Of a stretch of DNA of 23,656 nt, positions 1-10,227 are shown in pieces. The stretch's first letter is position 1; the number at the start of each line of letters is the position of its first letter. The stretch is from Nemertoderma westbladi. Its lineage: Eukaryota; Xenacoelomorpha; Nemertodermatida; Nemertodermatidae. A model generated the notes under the pieces. It searched no databases. It saw nothing but the letters and a program-made list of their open reading frames with translations, and was not told where the DNA came from. The DNA lies in assembly GCA_032718475.1 (NCBI GenBank), contig JAUCBJ010004489.1:1-23656 (forward strand), written 5' to 3'. Position numbers and translations under genes: made by a program.

Positions 1-671
1 ACACGCCCTAAAACATATTTACCCTTAGAGTTCTACTAGTTATGCACTTTAGATTACTTTTAGGCAGAATTTATCTGTATTTGTAAAATTAGGATCTGAT
101 ATTTAGTTACGGCAAGAAAGGGAGTATTTCATTTTCGTCATTAAACTGTTGTTTTCTGCGCAGCAGTATTGTTACATTAGGCACGACCCTCTTTAGACTG
201 ATTAAGGACTGAGATCAGTATTGTAACGCTAGGTCTGTAGCCCACTTAGCTCGTATATAAACCATATAAATCACACCACGGCAAGTTACGGTATTTAGGA
301 CTGTCAGCGATAGTTAGGATTCGCTGCGCGGGGATTGTTTTCCCGTGAGTTTGGTCTGTTACTGTAACTGTACATCTGCCATACCGGTTAGAGGACAGGT
401 ATCCTTTTGTCTAGTTTGTAGGCATTAGACCCGCTCACGTACATAGAATAGACACCAGGCTCTGCTCCTCGCCAGTAGTAGTTTGTGTATTGTATCTGTT
501 TGTTTAGATATCCTGGACTGGGATTTGTTGTCAGATACTGTACGAGCCCGTTTCATTACTAGAGTCTCATAGTAAGATACATCGTTACTAGGATCTGGTA
601 AGCGGTATACTACTGGACTTTACGGTTAGAAATATTCTATAGCTTCGTATTAGTAGATTTGTAGGTTGTAG
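1..671. other. Non-coding stretch with a TATA-like box
   Basis: No open frame of useful length is visible on either strand; stop codons (many TAG) are frequent. A TATA-like string TATATAA lies at 254-260. It could serve as a core promoter for something downstream on the plus strand, but no start codon or first exon can be tied to it. Base composition is less AT-rich than the following 5 kb. I looked for terminal repeats of a retroelement and did not find a convincing pair within the window. Confidence 0.3.
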
Positions 672-1190
672 GGTAGTCCCTACTGTAGAGGACACATCAA
701 CAAAAATATACCAAAATGGGAACACGCATGGCCATCATATTTCTGGTCCTTAGTTAGTAAATCAAACACAGAAGGTTCATGGGGTTTAATTCCAAATTCA
801 TTAAGATCGGCATGGGCGGGGTTAGAGGGGAGGTTTTCGACGGCGGTACATCAAATTATAAATCTAAATCCAATATTCAATGATATTACAGTAGTTAGGG
901 AATGGCACATGCGGGAAATAAATAGTTTGGAAGCTGCACGCATAATGAATGCATCAAACACCAACCCCTATACAACTGTTCTATGTCCCTTAGGCTGTGA
1001 GGAATTCATAGATAAGGTTAACCTCCTGCCTTTCCACCATTTTATACATAAATGGATACCACATTTTTCGGCATTTAATCCGAAACCTTTTCTGGTAAGA
1101 GGAATCAGGGGGGATTGGCCGTATAACCAAGTTGATCTAGACTGGGTTATACGTCCATCCCTCGTGGTAAACAAATCGAAAGGATTGTGA
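672..1190 (+). CDS. Trp-rich ORF fragment with CP-x-GC-x-EF motif, function unknown
   Basis: The frame is open for 172 codons, from just after a TAG at 669-671 to TGA at 1188-1190. The only in-frame ATG is at 909, so the ORF is either the 3' exon of a gene (AG at 670-671 could be an acceptor) or a fragment. The product carries nine tryptophans, including a WEHAWPSYFW segment near the start. It also has TVLCPLGCEEF, with two cysteines in a CP-x-GC-x-EF arrangement, and a GDWPYN...DLDW stretch near the end. From memory this resembles a repeated family of long uncharacterised invertebrate proteins with WPS-FFW, CPWGC-EF and DW blocks. I cannot name the family or a function. The ORF ends much earlier than those proteins would, so truncation is likely. 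An AATAAA follows 20 bp after the stop. Confidence 0.45.
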   Translation, partial: GSPYCRGHINKNIPKWEHAWPSYFWSLVSKSNTEGSWGLIPNSLRSAWAGLEGRFSTAVHQIINLNPIFNDITVVREWHMREINSLEAARIMNASNTNPYTTVLCPLGCEEFIDKVNLLPFHHFIHKWIPHFSAFNPKPFLVRGIRGDWPYNQVDLDWVIRPSLVVNKSKGL

Positions 1191-1209
1191 AAAGTACGTA
1201 CTATTTTTC

Positions 1210-1215
1210 AATAAA
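1210..1215 (+). promoter_or_regulatory. Poly(A) signal candidate
   Basis: AATAAA lies 20 bp after the stop of the Trp-rich ORF, followed by a T-rich stretch. In such AT-rich DNA this could be chance; its position supports the ORF being a transcript 3' end. Confidence 0.35.
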
Positions 1216-1800
1216 CCTAAAATCGAATATTAATTTATTGTTTATTTTAATTCTTTAAGGTACGTGCTGTAAAACAGTACATTTATAATAATACCCCTTA
1301 CGCCATATTCCTTTATTATGGCTACCAATATTATATTATTAAATGTTTGGTCTGTTAATAGCCGTGTTGCGTAAGTAGGTACCGTGCTTTACGAATAGCT
1401 GGGAGTAAATGGGATAGGAGTAGCGCCCACCCTTATTACTCTCGGGTAGCAGCTATCGAAAGGAGCCTTCGGTACCGGTACCAATACAGTATACTTTTAG
1501 AAATATCGTATATATTATAATCCACTCACCGTGGTAATTAACATACCAATTATATGATCTGGTAGCCGCCGTGTTGCGTAACAGTATTATATGATAGTCT
1601 CCTTTACTTTATCTTATAGTAATTATAACTCCTATAAAAAATACTGATTTAAAATAATATAAAATATAAAATCCCGGCCTTAGGTAAGGTTTACAAGTCT
1701 ACATAGATTAAGCTGGAGTTATTTTTGTATGATCTGCTGTACTATAATGCATTGTAAAGGAGACATACAGTTATATTTTGTTGTTATTAATATTATTATC
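1216..1800. other. AT-rich intergenic stretch with an exact 14-bp repeat
   Basis: No coding frame is supported. The 14-mer GCCGTGTTGCGTAA occurs exactly at 1361-1374 and 1568-1581, in the same orientation about 207 bp apart. Around them are short GC-richer islands (about 1380-1490) in AT-rich DNA, perhaps remnants of a degraded repeat. Confidence 0.35.
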
Positions 1801-1957
1801 AAATGACCCCATGATGGATGACATGTTTACCTTTCTGGTAGATTTTAATACTAAGATTGATATGGTTACCTCAGGATAGATAGCTACAGGAAAACAATAA
1901 TTAAATTAAAAAGTTGTCATTTACAAGTCAATATGTACGGATATCATGGGGTCATTT
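1801..1957. mobile_element. Small MITE-like element with 15-bp perfect inverted repeats
   Basis: AAATGACCCCATGAT at 1801-1815 is perfectly inverted at 1943-1957, bracketing 127 bp of AT-rich DNA without an ORF. A perfect 15-bp inverted pair with a GC-containing core at this spacing is unlikely by chance here and fits a miniature inverted-repeat element. No clear target-site duplication is visible, so the superfamily is unassigned. It could instead be a degenerate foldback. Confidence 0.4.
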
Positions 1958-2116
1958 ATATTTTACTCATATTACTTTTATAGTATTCACAGTACACTAT
2001 ACTTAAAATATTAGAGTATGTTTTATACACTACTTTCAGTATAGTACCATACTACAGTACGTTTGTTTACTATGCATGCACACTAGTTTTATTATGCAAT
2101 CTACTTGGGCTTATTA

Positions 2117-2267
2117 GAACCGCAATCATATCATCAATTTAGTGTAAGTAGACACAAACCCCTCCAACTAATTTGATCATTGCGGTTCCAATGAGACCTA
2201 ACTATAAGATCAATAGAATATAAGAAGGTACTACAATATTATCATCACTAAAAGCGGTTATAACCGC
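2117..2267. repeat. Inverted AACCGCAAT cluster
   Basis: GAACCGCAAT at 2117-2126 is inverted as ATTGCGGTTC at 2179-2188. About 70 bp further is a perfect 14-bp palindrome, GCGGTTATAACCGC (2254-2267), which continues into a third AACCGCAAT. Three copies of the 9-mer in two orientations suggest a small foldback or a palindromic site cluster. No ORF is linked to it. Confidence 0.35.
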
Positions 2268-2811
2268 AATGCGGTATATCACCAACATTTGGCACATTGT
2301 GTGCTAATTGCGGATGGTGTTCCTTCCTTTATACAAAATTAATACATTTTGTTGTGTGTTTTATTCCATGCCAGCCAATTCAATTTGGAAATAATCTTTT
2401 TCGACCCATCCCTAATGTACAGTATGTACGTGCATGTACGTGCAAATATGCTGTAAAATGTACGTTCGTGCTTGGAATACGTACAGTACAATGAATGTGT
2501 TGAACACATTTGAAATATGAGAAATGCAATTAGTAACTCAAAGGAATGTAACAATATTTGGAAGCTGTACTGCATTAATTCATTTATTAATTATCACTAT
2601 TTATTCTTCACCTTCCATTATTTTTTTATACCAATATATTTTTATTCATTTGTCGCTAGGCTGTACAGTACATTAAAAAGTAATAATAATCCATAATAAT
2701 TATCTACATCAAACAGCAATCAATAATATTACTTAGCCCTATACAATAGGCCTAATATAATAAATAGGCCTCCTCTACCGGTCAATCAATAATAAGGATT
2801 AGTGTTGTCTG

Positions 2812-2991
2812 TTAAATCAAAAAGAAAATTAAACTAAATTTCGGTTCTTGTGGCGTAGACTGTAACTCATGTCCTCTCTCTGTATGCAGTGCGTGGTCTT
2901 CGTCTACAATTTCCAGACACCTGCGTTTCACTGTTTGCAAGTAAAATAATTGTGTAGGACTACATTTATACACCTCAAAAATGTACTTATA
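2812..2991 (-). CDS. Short coding-like fragment on minus strand, unknown
   Basis: On the minus strand a frame stays open for 59 codons, from just after a TAA (2992-2994) to TAA at 2812-2814. It has no ATG. The stretch at about 2840-2945 is clearly GC-richer than its surroundings. It reads as an ordinary charged sequence, with KRRCLEIVDEDHALHTERGH in its middle followed by ELQSTPQEPKFS. Those residues look like protein rather than translated low-complexity DNA. It could be a terminal exon or a broken piece of a mobile-element gene. I do not recognise it, and chance is not excluded. Confidence 0.25.
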   Translation of the reverse strand, partial: YKYIFEVYKCSPTQLFYLQTVKRRCLEIVDEDHALHTERGHELQSTPQEPKFSLIFFLI

Positions 2992-4067
2992 TTACTTATT
3001 ATAAACACTTCACAAGTACTTCATGTACTAATATATACTTTATAAACTCACCAAAGCAAAAACTCATCTCACAAGCCTACGACCATCCATTATGTAATAT
3101 CATCACCCCATTACTACAGTACTTACAATTAATACTAATATAGCAATATTCATTTGTACTTAATGTAGGCCTACTAATATCAACATACCCATTCAATAGT
3201 AAACAATTGTACAGTGAGTACTGTTGGAGTATAGTAACATCCATTTATGGTTACTATTACTAAAATTTAAACATCTCCACTAAAAACAAACATGATTGGT
3301 TATGAGGCATTGTGATGCCACACCCATCCTATGCCAAATAACGAGTTGTGTTCTCATTGCTATTGTAGGCCTACTTCCTATTTTTGTGTTCAAGAATAAT
3401 CATACTGTAGTCTAAATTATCCAATATCCACCCATCATGTCCCTTTGGACAAATCTTTACCCACCTTTGTCGCATTTTGGTCCAATCATTACGCATCCAT
3501 ATCCCATTGCGTCGGATTATTATAACTAACTTTAACTAACACTAACAAATACTAATAATAAATCCTATTCATGTCACATTAAGACAATGCGCACCAACCC
3601 ATGTCCCAATGTTGCGGTAGAGCGGATAATACTCAACTATGTGTGTTTAATCAGAAACTACGAGGTTAGTTTTATTAGCTTTGGATAAACCCCAATCCGT
3701 AGCTATTGCTAACTAATTTTCTGTAGACCAATTGCACGGTATTGCAATTAAATCATTTAAAAGTTTTAAGACTTTTATTTTCTTGGTCAATAAAGAACAT
3801 GTTTTAATTGTAATATTGTCATGGTTGATACTATACTGCTTATGCCAATAATAATTGTTTTCATACCGCAAAAATTACTTACATAAAAACAACATATATC
3901 TCTCCTACCTATTACATGCACTGTATGCTTATGTAGGCCTACCGTATGTAATATAGGCCTATAAGTAATAAAATATAAAATTTATTATAAACTATATTTA
4001 ATTAATATTTAAAATAATAAAGTAGTATAAATTAGGATAAATTGAAAATTTCTAAATTGGGATACAT
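2992..4067. other. AT-rich intergenic DNA
   Basis: Nothing gene-like is supported. Several AGGCCT-centred palindromes (TAGGCCTA and variants) occur around 3166, 3367, 3935 and 3952. These motifs are common in some marine invertebrate genomes. Poly(A/T)-rich tracts make up the rest. Confidence 0.4.
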
Positions 4068-4207
4068 ACTTGTTGCAGAGTACATTACAGTGTTCTGATC
4101 CTCGTGGCTTTATTTTCACTCACTCACTAACGCTCACTCACTAACATTCGTTCGTGTAACAAAGCCACTCGGATCATCACACTGTAAAGTGCTACTTACA
4201 CACAAGT
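4068..4207. repeat. Foldback element 1
   Basis: Two imperfectly inverted arms face each other. The best-matching cores are 4087-4119 and 4154-4185: both read ACAGTGT, then TGATCC, then GTGGCTTT when one is reverse-complemented. Weaker similarity extends outward to about 4068 and 4207. The loop is a short tandem run built from CACTCACTAAC. No ORF is present. It would form a long hairpin and resembles a foldback or miniature inverted-repeat element. Confidence 0.5.
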
Positions 4208-5274
4208 AAGTAAATAGTTATTACACTATCAGACTATAGTTATAAATTAATATTTAAATAGTAATAATAAATAATTAAATAATAAATTTGGATAATCTGT
4301 CCTTTACATTTACATAATAAAATAATAACTAGAGAAAAATAGTAATAAATATTTCATATGCATTCATAATTTAACATAATAATGTGTATTCCTGATATCG
4401 AGATGGTATGATAGATATATTCTAGAATTATGTAGAATGCATTTGCGTATTTTAACAAGAACATGATGTACATGATATCCATAGTGGTTTTTTTCGGATT
4501 TAACTAGTACGTTGGTAATTTAATCCTAAAACTACAGAATTACAATTATAACAGAGACATTATTTAGTTAAAACTTATTTATATTAATTAAATTAATTAG
4601 GTTAACTTTCTAAGTATACAAACGTAATAATTAGGACTTTTGTTTAGTTAAATCTTAAGCCTTAATCGAATTGCAGCGAGTAAATTAATATTAACAAAGC
4701 GGAGGAAATACATATCAATTGCTGTATCAAAATCTGTATTCAATATCAAAGGTAAGTTGCTAAAATATTATTTTCCTTCATATGCAGTATTGTTATTATT
4801 ATTTAAAGATTAAATATATATATAGTGCAAAATTAATACTTATTAATTTGCCTTTTTAAAATGGAATCTAATAATTTAGGTATGTTATGTAAGACGTTAG
4901 TTATGTATTAAATTAAGTACAATACAATCGGAATAAAATAAGACTTCCACTACCATTACCGATCCATTTATTAGTTAATATACCTTATAAATAAGTTCTT
5001 ATAAATAAATACGGCATAAATAATGTAAATTGTTAACTTTTACTTACTGTTATTTGAAAGTTCTTTCCACCATTTTTATCGTTGTACAAAATACTATAAA
5101 ACACAATATATTTACATGATCATAATTTCCTCAAGAGATGGATGAATTTTTATTACGTCCAGTTCAGCTAGGTGTGTTGGATTGGCTGTGTTAGCAGGGC
5201 CGGGTTGATTTGATGCACCACCTAATGGCTAACTGTGATGAACCCAAATAATAATACTAAATACTATTTACTTT
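4208..5274. other. AT-rich intergenic DNA
   Basis: No open frame with protein-like composition on either strand. The stretch is dominated by A/T with short direct repeats such as TTAATTAAATTAATTA around 4590. A slightly GC-richer patch at about 5150-5240 has no supported gene. Confidence 0.4.
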
Positions 5275-5405
5275 ATTGTGGGAAAACTGGGACACACTGT
5301 TAGTTAAGACCCGAGTGTATTTATGTACCGAGTGAGCGCAACGATGGAGGCTTACATAAATATACAAGGGTCATAAAACAATGAATAGTGTCCATTCAAC
5401 ACAAT
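5275..5405. repeat. Foldback element 2
   Basis: Arms of 53 bp (5275-5327 and 5353-5405) are imperfect inverted copies separated by a 25-bp loop. The inner ends share TTTATGTA, the middles GACCC and GGACAC, and the outer ends ATTGTG when one arm is reverse-complemented. There is no ORF. Size and build resemble foldback element 1, but the arm sequences differ, so they are not clearly the same family. Confidence 0.5.
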
Positions 5406-7377
5406 GGTGTACGTGATTTTGTTACATTATGTCAACCTATCGGCGTTCTGAATGCTTAATTTTTAGCTTTAGTATTCTAATGTTTAGCGTTTTGGCGCTC
5501 TAACCAAACATTTCTTGCAAACACTGAAAGTTACAATAACTTTTGAGTGTGCGCACGGATTTTGCTGAAATTGCATGCTAACTTTTTTTTACATCGATGC
5601 ACTTTTGATTCATGTAATAAAATTTAAGAAATTCCACTAAAATTATTTTCACATTTACTTATTTTCTTTTTTTCCGTGAAAAAAATAAAATTTAATTCAA
5701 TCCCATGGGATACTTATTTCCCTATGGGAAAAAGTGCTTCTTTTTCTCCCGATTTTGGGGGATATTCGGATCAAAAACTTGATGATAGCCATTGCAGGCT
5801 AAGCGTAAGAATATTTACCGTACTGCTGTTACCTTTACTGCAAATATTTGCATAAAAAGGATATTGATTTCATTAATATTCCTAAACATTACAATATTAA
5901 AGCTAATAACTAGAAAAGAAAGTCATTAAGCTGGCTTTAAGAAGACCGTCAGGGCTTAAGCCAACCAATATCAATGTGAACATAACGACAAACACCAAAA
6001 CAAACAAACACACAAACTAACACACACACAAACAGACGTTTTTTTATACTAATTAAAAAACTAATTATTTTAATTGAAATTTTAACAACAGAAGCTCCGG
6101 ATTGGCTCCGGATTGGAAATGGCTTATAGGAAACCCTCCACTTACACCCATGGGTTACCAAGCCCAGACAAGAAAAGGAAAAGAAAGAAAGAAGAAGACA
6201 ATAATAAATATAATAAATAATAATAATAAATACAATAAGATAGGGTGGATAAGGAGGATGGATAAGATATTATCCATCCACAATTTATTGTGGTTTATTA
6301 TTGTAGATAAACAGAAAGATACAAACAAACAGATACAAACATATAGACTAGCATTCATGATAGACGCAAATTGATATTAACATATTATACATAGAAAGAT
6401 AAACCAATAAAGAACATAATAACTGACAAGTTACATAAAGATAAGTATACACATTCAAAGTCAAACATATAATACAGAGACAACATATAAAGTAATATAT
6501 AAACATATATCTAACAGGCAGACAGAGAACAAACAGATTGAATGAGAACAGACATACATATAGAACAGACAGACTGATATTAACATAAATGACATTCATA
6601 AATGACAAACATAAATGAACATACAAACAGGAAAACAAGCAGAAAATCACACACCCGATACCATTGTAATGACATCTGAGAGAAAAAGCTTGAGTGATAT
6701 ATTCAGAAGGGTAAGTGATTGACCTCGTTGGTAATTCCTACAATGTAACTACACCATGTTGAGACTTATACTGAGCATTACGATAAGACCAAAGAACAAG
6801 CCAGAAAAATGTAAGGTAACTACTGACTATGTAAGAATTCAAATAATCATACATAATATAGTAACTCCCTTCTGAACAATCAACATGTATATGGTAATAT
6901 GTGTATACTGTACAAAAAAACATCAGGCCCTGCAGCACCAAACTATCAACCAGTACTAACTACAGCATAGGAAACAACAAAGAAAATACTGAAAGGGTAA
7001 TAATAAATGCTATATCATATAAATAACTGAGAATCAAATGGCAAAAAAATTATATTACTATTGAAATATGCAAGAACTACTAAAGATATACACAATTATT
7101 AAACACTAGCTACATACAACAATATGTACTTAACTACAAAAATTTAAATATTTTTATTTTTATTTTTTTTTTTTTTCAGTTGGCAAGAATACAACTAATT
7201 GTGTGCAGAATAAAGTCTCTATTGTAGTTCTCCAATGTAGTGCATAATTCTCTATATAATTCAATATTATAATTAGTCGGATCATTGATCTTATAAGAAG
7301 ACAACAAATTAATTAACAATTTTAACACAAACATTGCGATTTACAACTTTGATTTGATTCGGATTCATTTATGTATT
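5406..7377. other. Low-complexity intergenic stretch
   Basis: No convincing gene. It holds a CA-rich tract (about 5990-6035), an AAT-rich tract (about 6200-6235), a perfect 10-bp-stem hairpin GGATGGATAA/TTATCCATCC with a 4-nt loop (6256-6279), and a long A/C/G-biased region at 6300-6650 with CAAACAGA and AGACAGA words. A T-run lies at about 7155-7178. Open frames of up to 100 codons here translate to low-complexity Lys/Asn or Leu/Phe/Tyr-rich strings, and I treat them as chance. Confidence 0.45.
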
Positions 7378-7440
7378 AATATATATATATATAGAAGCGC
7401 TTGGTGGCGCAGCCTCCGGTTCAACCGGCATTTAATTAAT
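7378..7440 (+). repeat. Possible remnant of a tRNA-derived SINE head
   Basis: After a short (TA)n run, the words GCTTGGTGGCGCAG (A-box-like) and CCGGTTCAACCGGC (B-box-like, GGTTCAACC) follow one another. The spacing between the boxes is far shorter than in a tRNA, so if this is a SINE head it has lost the middle. The tail is not definable. The 7441-7758 stretch after it holds no supported gene. Confidence 0.2.
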
Positions 7441-7758
7441 CTAAATTTAAACAAGGGTTCCGAAATTGATTGAAATAAAGTATAAAAATAGGCCACAATA
7501 ATGGATACTGGTGGAAAATGGATAATAATAATAATACATACAGATTAAAAGGTAAGTAGACGATAGATAACAAATTTGTTGGACATCGTCGCTAGATCAG
7601 TTAATATGGTTCGAAAACTGTTTTGAACACCGCTAGATTCACTGGTACAATATTGGCTTATAGCCATGAAAATGGAATTATAAATTATAAAATGATGTAT
7701 AATAGAGATACACCAGATATCTAAGGTACGTTGAAATACTCTAATATACAGGAACAGG

Positions 7759-7911
7759 TTTTTTTTTTGTTTTTTTTTTGTTTTTTTTTTTTGTTTTTTT
7801 TTGTTTTTTTTTTTAGTTTTTTTTAGTTTTTTTTGTTTTTTTTTGTTTTTTTTTTGTTTTTTTTTTTGTTTTTTTTTTGTTTTTTTTTTTATGTTTTTTT
7901 TGTTTTTTTTT
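7759..7911. repeat. T-tract interrupted by G about every 11 bp
   Basis: Runs of 8-12 T are separated by a single G (or AG, ATG). The interrupting Gs are at 7769, 7780, 7793, 7803, 7816, 7826, 7835, 7845, 7856, 7868, 7879, 7893, 7902 and 7912, a mean spacing of 11.0 bp. On the other strand this is an A-tract punctuated by C. It is a degenerate minisatellite flanked by GGAACAGG and GACAGC, and resembles a diverged long poly(T) or an expanded TnG unit. Confidence 0.85.
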
Positions 7912-8254
7912 GACAGCTAAGCAGAGCCACCCTGTTCTATTTCCATGCACCAACATACTACTAAAACTAATTAATTATTATCACAATAATATTTGTAGAT
8001 AATCCATATTTCAATGTTTAATCAATTATTATTTTTTATCCATATTATATCTAGCAGAGCATAGATCACTTAATCAATGTCAAAGCATGTTTATATCATA
8101 TAATGCATATTGGTACTATTTCAGTATTTTCTCTATTGCCATGTAAGATGCTGTAGTATATACTGGTTGATTTTTTATTGGTACAGAGCCATCAGTTTTG
8201 TACTACACATATTACCTTATACAACATCTGAAATGTTCAGAAGGGGAGTAACAT
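7912..8254. other. AT-rich spacer
   Basis: No open frame or repeat of note between the T-tract and the interrupted dispersed repeat. Confidence 0.4.
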
Positions 8255-8279
8255 ATATAATGTATAATTATATGAATTC

Positions 8280-9517
8280 TTGACCCTACTAAACCCGGGG
8301 GGGGGTCAATATGTCCCCCCCCCCCGTGGTTTTTTTATTATAATTCTGAAACAAAAGCAGTTGGGAATCTGAAATTTTATGACTTTTCCTAAAAATCTAT
8401 TGTCTTCATGATAGTGAAAACCTTTTTCAAAAATATTGGGTACTTTTAGAGTTATAGCCCCATTTTTTAACCCTACTTTTGGTACTTTTTTTGAGACGTT
8501 TTTTGAAAATTACATTTCATTAAATATGAATTGTAACATCTCTATTTTTGATTTACACCGGTTTTTTGGTGTTAGAAATTGGATGGAATTCATATAAATT
8601 GATTTAGAAATTTCAAACTTGTATTTTTCGGATGTGGGTGCAAAATGTGGTGCTAGCACCAAATTTTGAAAACCATCAAATATATCAATTGATTGTGTCA
8701 CCTTGTTTCTTGCGTTATACGGGTTTGTGATGGTTCTGAATTCAATGGAATCAGTAAAAATTTCATATGAGTTCTCAAACTTGTATTTTTCGCGGGTGGG
8801 TGAAAATTGTTGTGCCAGCACCAAATTTTAGAAAATATGCAAATTGATAAGTGGATAGTATCACCTTGTTTCTTGCGTCATACGGGTTTATGAGGGTCCT
8901 GAATCCGATGGAATCAATAAAAACAGCACTGGACATCGCAAATTTGTACTTTTTGGTGATGGGTACGAAATTTGGTGCTAGCACCAAAATTTGCCAAATT
9001 ACGCCGAAAAATACAAGGAGCAATGATCTGGCATATTAGAAATGTATTCCATTAGAATCAGCGCCCTCAAAAATCTGAAAATGTGAATTTATAGTATCGT
9101 ATAAGTGAATTAAAAATTTTGTGTTCTAACTGAAAAGTGCTGGTTACTTGTTTTTTTCATTTTTTTCCTACGCAGAGAGGACTAAACAGCCATTTATAGT
9201 AATCATATCATTTTTAAATATTTTGCAATGTATTTTGCACCCCAAAAAACCTGTATTGAAAAATAATTAGCCGAAAATGTAACTTTCAAATATTGTGAAA
9301 ATTGTGCACTACTTGTAATTTTGGTGCTGCAATATAACCACCCCAGTACATTTTTTCGAAAATTTTTTTTTCGGTCGGATCCAGACAAGTGATACCTACG
9401 TACAAACAAAAAATCAGACGTTTTCGTAAATATTTGTAGATTTTAGAGGGGGGGGGTCAATATGACCCCCTCCCGGTATTTGTACAGCATTTTATAGCCC
9501 GGTACTAATATGGTTAA
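8280..9517. mobile_element. TTAA-flanked DNA element, piggyBac-like, non-autonomous
   Basis: The element body is about 8284-9513 (1.23 kb). Its left flank is TTGA (8280-8283, one change from TTAA) and its right flank TTAA (9514-9517). The left end CCCTACTAAACCCGGG and the reverse complement of the right end match imperfectly (14 of the first 20 positions counted from the TTAA). The surrounding sequence exists uninterrupted at 22661-22943 with a single TTAA (22686-22689) at the same point, which directly supports insertion with TTAA duplication. TTAA targets and CCC-starting ends are typical of piggyBac; Kolobok-type elements also use TTAA. No transposase is present. Both ends carry a G9 run followed by TCAATATG and a C-run, forming a subterminal hairpin. 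Confidence 0.8.
8580..9000. repeat. Three diverged tandem units of about 163 bp inside the TTAA element
   Basis: CACCTTGTTTCTTGCGT starts at 8699 and again at 8862 (163 bp apart). A GGTGCTAGCACCAAA-like palindromic word recurs at about 8649, 8812 and 8973. The units have diverged by substitution and small indels. Read on the minus strand, each unit gives a similar peptide with LVLAP, KYKF and NPYxARNKV blocks, but in different frames and without a common ORF. I therefore read this as DNA-level repeat similarity and not a gene. Confidence 0.65.
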
Positions 9518-9789
9518 GTCAGTAGTTATCGTATTTATTTTCCGACCAATAATTAGGCCTTACCTTCATACTGAGTTTGTCCCAACCATGGTGCAGTTAC
9601 AGTGAATTGAAGGAAATACAGTGAATTGAAGGAAATACAACCAAGGCAATCTATTCACTTCCAAACATACCAGCCAAGCTATTTCTCTCCGATGTTATCA
9701 TCATAGCATCATGCATGTGATAATCACAATACAGACAAATAAACAAAAATGCAAATAAACACAAAAAACAAAAACAAACAACAATCAAG
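9514..9789. repeat. Dispersed repeat R, copy 1 (right part)
   Basis: This stretch matches 22686-22943 at roughly 98 percent by eye: about five substitutions plus one extra 19-bp duplication of CAGTGAATTGAAGGAAATA near 9600-9640. The left 25 bp of the same repeat sit at 8255-8279, on the other side of the TTAA element. Beyond 9789 the copies diverge, although both reach a GTCCAGCCTCAAT word (9800-9812 here). Its open frames have shadows in the other copy, but composition is low-complexity and no gene is supported. Confidence 0.85.
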
Positions 9790-10227
9790 GGGATGTCCTG
9801 TCCAGCCTCAATCACAAGAGTTATAAAGGCAAACTTTGTAAGGATTCTTACTTGCTTCTTGCAAGCCTTCTTAAAAGAAAAACGTAAAAAACACAAAAAT
9901 CAAAATACAAAATTCAAATCACAAAAGTCAAAGTCAAAAGACGAAAGTAAATAGACAAAAGTCAAAAGACAAAAGATAAAAGACAAAAGTCAAAAGACAA
10001 AAGTAAAAAAAAATTTTAAAATAAAAAGACAAAAAAAAGATGAAGAATAAAAAAATATAATAACCTTGATAAAGCTTGCATTTATAAGGCAGAACTCTTA
10101 ATTTTAAGTCTGAACAAGATGGGTAGGGTAAGTTTTGAAGGTTGCAAGTTTGGCATAGCTGCATAAGCTTAGGTAGATTGCACATTGACATAGTAGTAGA
10201 AGAAGAAGAAGTAACAAGACACAGACA
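9790..10227. other. A-rich spacer
   Basis: No gene seen. 9870-10050 is an A-rich run with many CAAAAGTC and AAAGACAAAAG words, a decayed simple repeat. A short GAAGAAGAA run lies just before the minus-strand ORF at 10228. Confidence 0.4.

Noticed and set aside
5949-6941. Several 60-100 codon ORFs on both strands
   Set aside because: Translations are low-complexity Leu/Phe/Tyr or Lys/Asn strings from simple-repeat DNA.
8510-9023. Repeat-protein gene on the minus strand of the TTAA element
   Set aside because: Units fall in different frames with no shared ORF or start. Treated as a DNA-level tandem repeat.
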